The notes under the pieces were generated by a model. The model was not told the origin of the DNA and searched no databases. It worked only from the letters and a program-made list of their open reading frames with translations. From an uncultured Bacteroidota bacterium (lineage in GTDB: Bacteria > Bacteroidota > Bacteroidia > JADZBD01), in the NCBI GenBank assembly GCA_937924855.1, contig CALEYQ010000074.1, positions 1 to 64,000 on the forward strand: DNA of 64,000 bases. Reading direction: 5' to 3'. Positions within the stretch are counted from its first letter, which is position 1. The number at the start of each line of letters is the position of its first letter. Below, in pieces: positions 60,842-64,000 of this stretch. A program made the translations under genes and the position numbers.

Positions 60842-62188
60842 CTATTGAATGACGAGCTTATGAAAACTAAATTTATCATTCGCCGTAATTTTAATAAAAT
60901 AAATACCGGGCGGGGTTTCTTTTAAATCCAATTGAATATTATTGTGGGAAATCTTTGCATCGAAAGTCACAGCGCTTCCCAATTCATTGAATATTTTGAT
61001 TTCATGTAAGTTCAGGGTTTCCCCGTATTGGATATGGGTTCGCCCATTGGCAGGATTCGGGAAAATCAAAAATCGGGATCCGGGCTCTTCAGCAAGGGAT
61101 AAGGGAAATTGATTTTGGAGCCATCCAACCTGGTCGTCGTCAAAAGATGACCAGACAATATCTGTTTTGCCGTCGGAATCCAAATCGGAACAATAAATGG
61201 ATTGGATGTTGTTGAAAATCCCCGGTGTGGCCTGAGCCGGTAAAAATCCTCCCAGCCCATTATTAAGGTAGTAAAGAATTGAGTTTGCGCCAACTTCTGC
61301 CACACAAAAATCCTTAAGTCCATCGTTATTTAGATCAGAGGATACGGCAAAAACCCCTCCAACGCTCGGATTAATCTGGACTCCGGAATTAAAATTTCCA
61401 TTTCCAAAATTTTCAATCAATGCTGTTTCATAAAGGGAAATGGCCACAATGTCAAGGTCTCCATCATTTTCTACATCCAATACGCAGGCCGAGATCATAT
61501 AAAACAGATAGTGGAGCTGCTGGGGAGGAGAGAAGCTCAGATTGCCAAGATTATTAAACCAGACAACATAACTGTCTGTAACTCCAACTATGTCTATAAG
61601 ACCATTGTTATTTAAATCAGCCGCAAGAATTTGTCGTGGATTGGAAACACTGGAACTGAATATCTGACGAGGGCCAAAATTTCCATTACCCAGATTTTCA
61701 AACCAGCTGAAACTATTATCCCATCTGGAAGCAGATAGGATATCCTGGTCTCCATCCCCATCAAGATCGGCCGTTGAAACGGATTCTACACCCATAGCAT
61801 TATTATGGATAATTTGCTGGGGGCCAAAATTCCCATTGCCAAGGTTTTTGTACCAGGCTATTTTATTGTCAAGCCCGGAGGCAGAAATAACATCCATTTT
61901 TTGATCTCCGTCAAGATCAGCCGCATTAACACAGGTAGCTCCGCGCGCATTGGTGGATATTATCTGTTTAGGGCCAAAAAGATTATTTCCAAGGTTTTTA
62001 TACCAGGCAATGGTGCTGTCGTTGGAGGAGGCCGAAAGCACATCCTTTTTAAGGTCGCCATCCAGATCGATGGCAAAAACCGAGCGTGCCCCATCGGCTG
62101 TGGAGGTAATGATATGCGGATTGCTAAACTGGGCTGAAGCAGTAAACCAGAATATTGCCGGGAGAATAGCTATCAGCAGTTGTTTCAT
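60842..62188 (-). CDS. Secreted FG-GAP/VCBS-repeat protein with T9SS sorting domain
   Basis: 448 residues: signal peptide 1-19 (FWFTASAQ), then about seven repeats of 45 residues with the calcium-type loop DLDGDxxxDV and the strand pattern IAWYKNLGNGNFGPQQI, forming an FG-GAP-like beta-propeller, and a T9SS type A sorting domain in the last 75 residues (FLIFPNPANGRTHIQYG...GIYFIKITANDKFSFHKLVIQ). A secreted or surface-bound protein exported by the SprA system. The ligand is unknown. It stands alone; the 259-nt upstream gap holds a possible TACCTTTA -7 box near 62280 and two short inverted repeats (62328-62357, 62356-62366). Confidence 0.92.
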   Translation of the reverse strand: MKQLLIAILPAIFWFTASAQFSNPHIITSTADGARSVFAIDLDGDLKKDVLSASSNDSTIAWYKNLGNNLFGPKQIISTNARGATCVNAADLDGDQKMDVISASGLDNKIAWYKNLGNGNFGPQQIIHNNAMGVESVSTADLDGDGDQDILSASRWDNSFSWFENLGNGNFGPRQIFSSSVSNPRQILAADLNNNGLIDIVGVTDSYVVWFNNLGNLSFSPPQQLHYLFYMISACVLDVENDGDLDIVAISLYETALIENFGNGNFNSGVQINPSVGGVFAVSSDLNNDGLKDFCVAEVGANSILYYLNNGLGGFLPAQATPGIFNNIQSIYCSDLDSDGKTDIVWSSFDDDQVGWLQNQFPLSLAEEPGSRFLIFPNPANGRTHIQYGETLNLHEIKIFNELGSAVTFDAKISHNNIQLDLKETPPGIYFIKITANDKFSFHKLVIQ

Positions 62189-62447
62189 CTTTTCGGATTG
62201 CTTTAAAAAAAAGTCTTTGCTGGTTTCCCGGGATTTTTAAAAATCTCCAGTGGGCAGACCTGCAAAACAACAAATAAAGGTAAATAATTTTCAGGGACTT
62301 GTCAAGCCGACCAGGGTAGGGGGCGAGCCATTGATCCCAGGCTTTATAAGTCAATGGGGATGCCCCAGTGGCAATTTGTTTTCTTAAAGCAAAAACTATA
62401 TTAAAGTGGGAAAGCTATTTCGAGGGCAGTTTAAAGGGTGGAGGGGG

Positions 62448-62897
62448 TTACCATTTCTTTCCCTCTCTTTGTTTCAATCTGTTTTGATATTCTGTTTCAT
62501 TGTCAACTTCGTATTGATTTACCAAGGTCCCATTTTCAAAAATAAGAAATAAGTCTTTTTCGAAAAGAGAAGCATACCCCATATGCCGGTAATTCAGCAT
62601 TTCCCCAAGTGGTATTCTGATTTTCCCGTTAAACCAATTTGCGAATATGATGTTTTGTCCCGGAAACAGGTAGTTTAAATCAACTTCTTTGTAATCTTCG
62701 ATATATGCTTTAAGGCCGGTTAAGTATAAGTTATTGTCTTTTATTTCCCACTGCCCAAAGTATCCACGCCAGCAAGCTGTTGAGGGTGAAACAAATTTTA
62801 TGTCGGTTCTGCTTTGCAGATATTGGTTTAATGGTTCTGAGGCCATCCAGGTTTCTTCACCATTGTAAATAAGTTTTTCCCCTATTTGTGCTGTCAT
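62448..62897 (-). CDS. Unrecognised small protein
   Basis: A 149-residue soluble protein without signal peptide or membrane helix. It appears rich in beta strands (YFGQWEIKDNNLYLTGLKAYIEDYKEVDLNYLFPGQNIIFANWFNGKIRIPLGEML), with tryptophans and aromatic residues spread evenly, and a charged helical tail (NETEYQNRLKQREGKKW). I cannot name a family. Its composition is more AT-rich than the core genes to the left, and it sits next to the palindromic elements, which suggests an accessory, perhaps mobile gene. Confidence 0.65.
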   Translation of the reverse strand: MTAQIGEKLIYNGEETWMASEPLNQYLQSRTDIKFVSPSTACWRGYFGQWEIKDNNLYLTGLKAYIEDYKEVDLNYLFPGQNIIFANWFNGKIRIPLGEMLNYRHMGYASLFEKDLFLIFENGTLVNQYEVDNETEYQNRLKQREGKKW

Positions 62898-62952
62898 ATT
62901 AGCCTGGATAACAAAAGGTCATTTTCATTTTTGGATAGCCTGAAACAGTTTG

Positions 62953-63053
62953 CGGGTTTAAGAAGTGGCGATCCAGATAGCTATTCGGATTGCACAGTCT
63001 GTACCGATCGACTTTAAGGAGCATCGGGGTCACCCCGCCTGCCGAAAAACCCG
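62953..63053. repeat. Imperfect palindromic element, cassette-site-like (left copy)
   Basis: Arms CGGGTTTAAGAAGTGGCG (62953-62970) and CGCCTGCCGAAAAACCCG (63036-63053) pair at their ends (CGGGTTT with AAACCCG, GGCG with CGCC) around a 65-nt interior. An extension GGCATAAC on the minus strand (63054-63062) precedes the right arm. It lies just after the methyltransferase stop (63090). A paired outer and inner box with unpaired middle resembles integron attC structure. Confidence 0.55.
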
Positions 63054-63089
63054 TGTTATGCCTTCGCCCTTCCATTTTTTCGTGTCGTG

Positions 63090-63719
63090 TTAAGCCGATT
63101 GTAATTTTCTGAAACTGCAAAAAACAAAGTTCTGAATAGTGTCAAACGGTGTTTTGTGGTCAACCGTTATACACTTGATTTTCTCAAAAAACCTTTTCAG
63201 TCGGTCGGTCATTGACGCTTCTGAATATTGTTTGATTTCTATTCCACTACACTTTTTGGGTCCTTGTTCCGAGAATGTCCCGATTACTAATATCCCTGTC
63301 GGGTTGATACTTTCCTGAGCAGTTTGTAAATAGTTTGAAATCTCTTGTTCGTCTGTCAAAAAGTGAAATGCAGCTCTGTCGTGCCAAAAGTCATATTTCT
63401 CTGTCGGTTTAAAAGTCGCTGCGTCTGCAATTATCCATTTTACATTTTTTGCTTTTTCTCCAAGTCGTTGTTTAGCTCTGTCAATGGCAGCCGCTGAAAT
63501 GTCGAGAACTGAAATGTCTTTATAGCCCAAGTCAAGTAAGTGGTCAACTAAAAAGCTGTCGCCACCCCCAATGTCAATCACTTTTGCGGTTGCCGGTACA
63601 TTGAATTGTTTAAAGAAGTCCAAAGAGGTTTCAGGTGTCGGCTGAAACCAACTCACATCTTTCAGTTCTTTCGTCTGATAGATATTTTCCCAATGTTTTT
63701 TGCGGTCAAAAATTTCCAT
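63090..63719 (-). CDS. Class I SAM-dependent methyltransferase
   Basis: A 209-residue Rossmann-fold methyltransferase. Motif I is VIDIGGGDSFLVDHLL (about 46-61), then ISVLDISAAAIDRAKQRL (motif II), WIIADAATF, and the post-motif DFWHDRAAFHFLTD. The N-terminal KKHWENIYQTKELKDVSWFQPTPETSLDFF is shared by a set of small methyltransferases related to thiol or metalloid methylation; the substrate is not known. Base and codon use are more AT-rich than in the core genes, and the gene is bracketed by similar palindromic elements, both pointing to recent acquisition. Confidence 0.88.
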   Translation of the reverse strand: MEIFDRKKHWENIYQTKELKDVSWFQPTPETSLDFFKQFNVPATAKVIDIGGGDSFLVDHLLDLGYKDISVLDISAAAIDRAKQRLGEKAKNVKWIIADAATFKPTEKYDFWHDRAAFHFLTDEQEISNYLQTAQESINPTGILVIGTFSEQGPKKCSGIEIKQYSEASMTDRLKRFFEKIKCITVDHKTPFDTIQNFVFCSFRKLQSA

Positions 63720-63756
63720 TTTTCTATCTCGTTTCCATGTTGCAATGTCGTCTTTT

Positions 63757-63905
63757 AGGGTGAAGCATAACGGTTTTCAGCTTGCTGCACTGGCGGATTA
63801 AATGTTTATCACTGTTCCCTGGCACAAAAGTAAATAGAAAGAACAAGCGCTCATACTTGCTCCTCACCCGCCATTGCGGAAAGATGCTGTCAGCGGTAGC
63901 TTTTT
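63757..63905. repeat. Imperfect palindromic element, cassette-site-like (right copy)
   Basis: Arms CTTGCTGCACTGGCGG (63781-63796) and CCGCCATTGCGGAAAG (63868-63883) pair with three mismatches around a 71-nt interior. Upstream, GGGTGAAGCATAACGGTTTT (63758-63777) resembles the minus-strand sequence beginning at 63070 of the left element (GGGCGAAGGCATAAC...GGGTTTT). So the two elements bracket the methyltransferase gene with related ends in opposite orientation. Confidence 0.5.
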
Positions 63906-64000
63906 AATTTTATGTATAATACGATGTTCAATATAATGCTAATTAATAACAGCAGATATTTTAAAAATTTAAAGACAAAATCAGTATTTAACGTTCTATC
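63890..64000 (-). CDS. Possible partial membrane-protein gene at right edge
   Basis: The minus strand is open for 36 codons from the window edge to a TGA at 63892-63890. The translation is strongly hydrophobic with basic ends (FKFLKYLLLLISIILN then IVLYIKLKSYR), like a C-terminal membrane helix. Its stop codon lies inside the right palindromic element, as stop codons often do in cassette arrays. The stretch is AT-rich and short, so chance cannot be excluded. Confidence 0.35.
   Translation of the reverse strand, partial: DRTLNTDFVFKFLKYLLLLISIILNIVLYIKLKSYR

Noticed and set aside
62899..63120. 73-codon minus-strand frame between the methyltransferase and the small unknown gene
   Set aside because: It spans the palindromic element and overlaps the methyltransferase end; no protein-like features.

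Overview
This window comes from a member of the Bacteroidota, of a lineage that carries the type IX secretion / gliding machinery. The evidence is a full-length SprA translocon gene, three proteins ending in T9SS type A sorting domains, a SprB-repeat adhesin, a DUF5686 protein, bacteroidotal promoters (-33 TTTG, about 19 nt, -7 TAnnTTTG) and almost no Shine-Dalgarno signals. Base composition is moderate and coding density very high. Most genes sit in short-gap or overlapping operons, several with TTG starts. The species cannot be fixed from the sequence alone. No tRNA, rRNA, CRISPR array, transposase or phage gene was seen. No stretch over 300 bases lacks a gene.

Layout. 1-3308 (-): N-terminal part of a giant SprB-repeat surface protein running off the left edge. 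3495-7743 (-): a translationally coupled set of RND exporter, RfbA and polyprenyl synthetase. 7831-10317 (-): DUF5686 protein. 10358-11359 (+): radical SAM/SPASM protein, ending in a hairpin terminator shared with a convergent M16 protease (-). 14481-17064: bacilliredoxin (+), gatC and plsC (-), trpS (+). 17075-21236 (-): two tandem secreted M43 metalloproteases. 21241-25968: SDR (-), a gamma-synthase-type PLP enzyme (-), an ArsC-like protein, an EamA transporter, YicC and guanylate kinase (+). 26052-27954: phosphate-selective-type porin (+) and a sirtuin (-).

28104-39646 (+): maeB-ruvA-sprA, then gcvH-vanZ-elaA. 39643-42429 (-): the sulfate-activation operon cysC-cysD-cysN, preceded by a cysteine-rich leader peptide and attenuator. 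42632-50743 (+): deoC, cysQ, gmd, fcl and two Wzi/RemB-like outer-membrane proteins around a WecA/MraY-type transferase, i.e. a surface-polysaccharide block. 50794-55044 (+): heme O synthase and cytochrome oxidase accessory/subunit genes. 55058-62188 (-): an unknown membrane protein, a TPR-SpoIIE phosphatase, an NTF2-like lipoprotein, an NmrA-like protein, a Crp/Fnr regulator and a T9SS-exported FG-GAP protein. 62448-64000 (-): small accessory genes separated by long imperfect palindromes that look like gene-cassette recombination sites.

How it fits together. SprA would export the M43 proteases, the FG-GAP protein and probably the SprB-repeat adhesin. CysC/D/N/Q make and recycle PAPS/PAP. GDP-fucose, dTDP-sugar and lipid-linked sugar genes feed a surface glycan. 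The strongest candidate for something little described is the leader ORF at 42502-42534 (-), MMNCCGMCCF. It is followed by two identical 9-mers that can each pair with one shared complementary segment, giving mutually exclusive antiterminator and terminator hairpins. The terminator ends 6 nt before cysC. This is a complete ribosome-mediated attenuator that appears to read cysteine supply.
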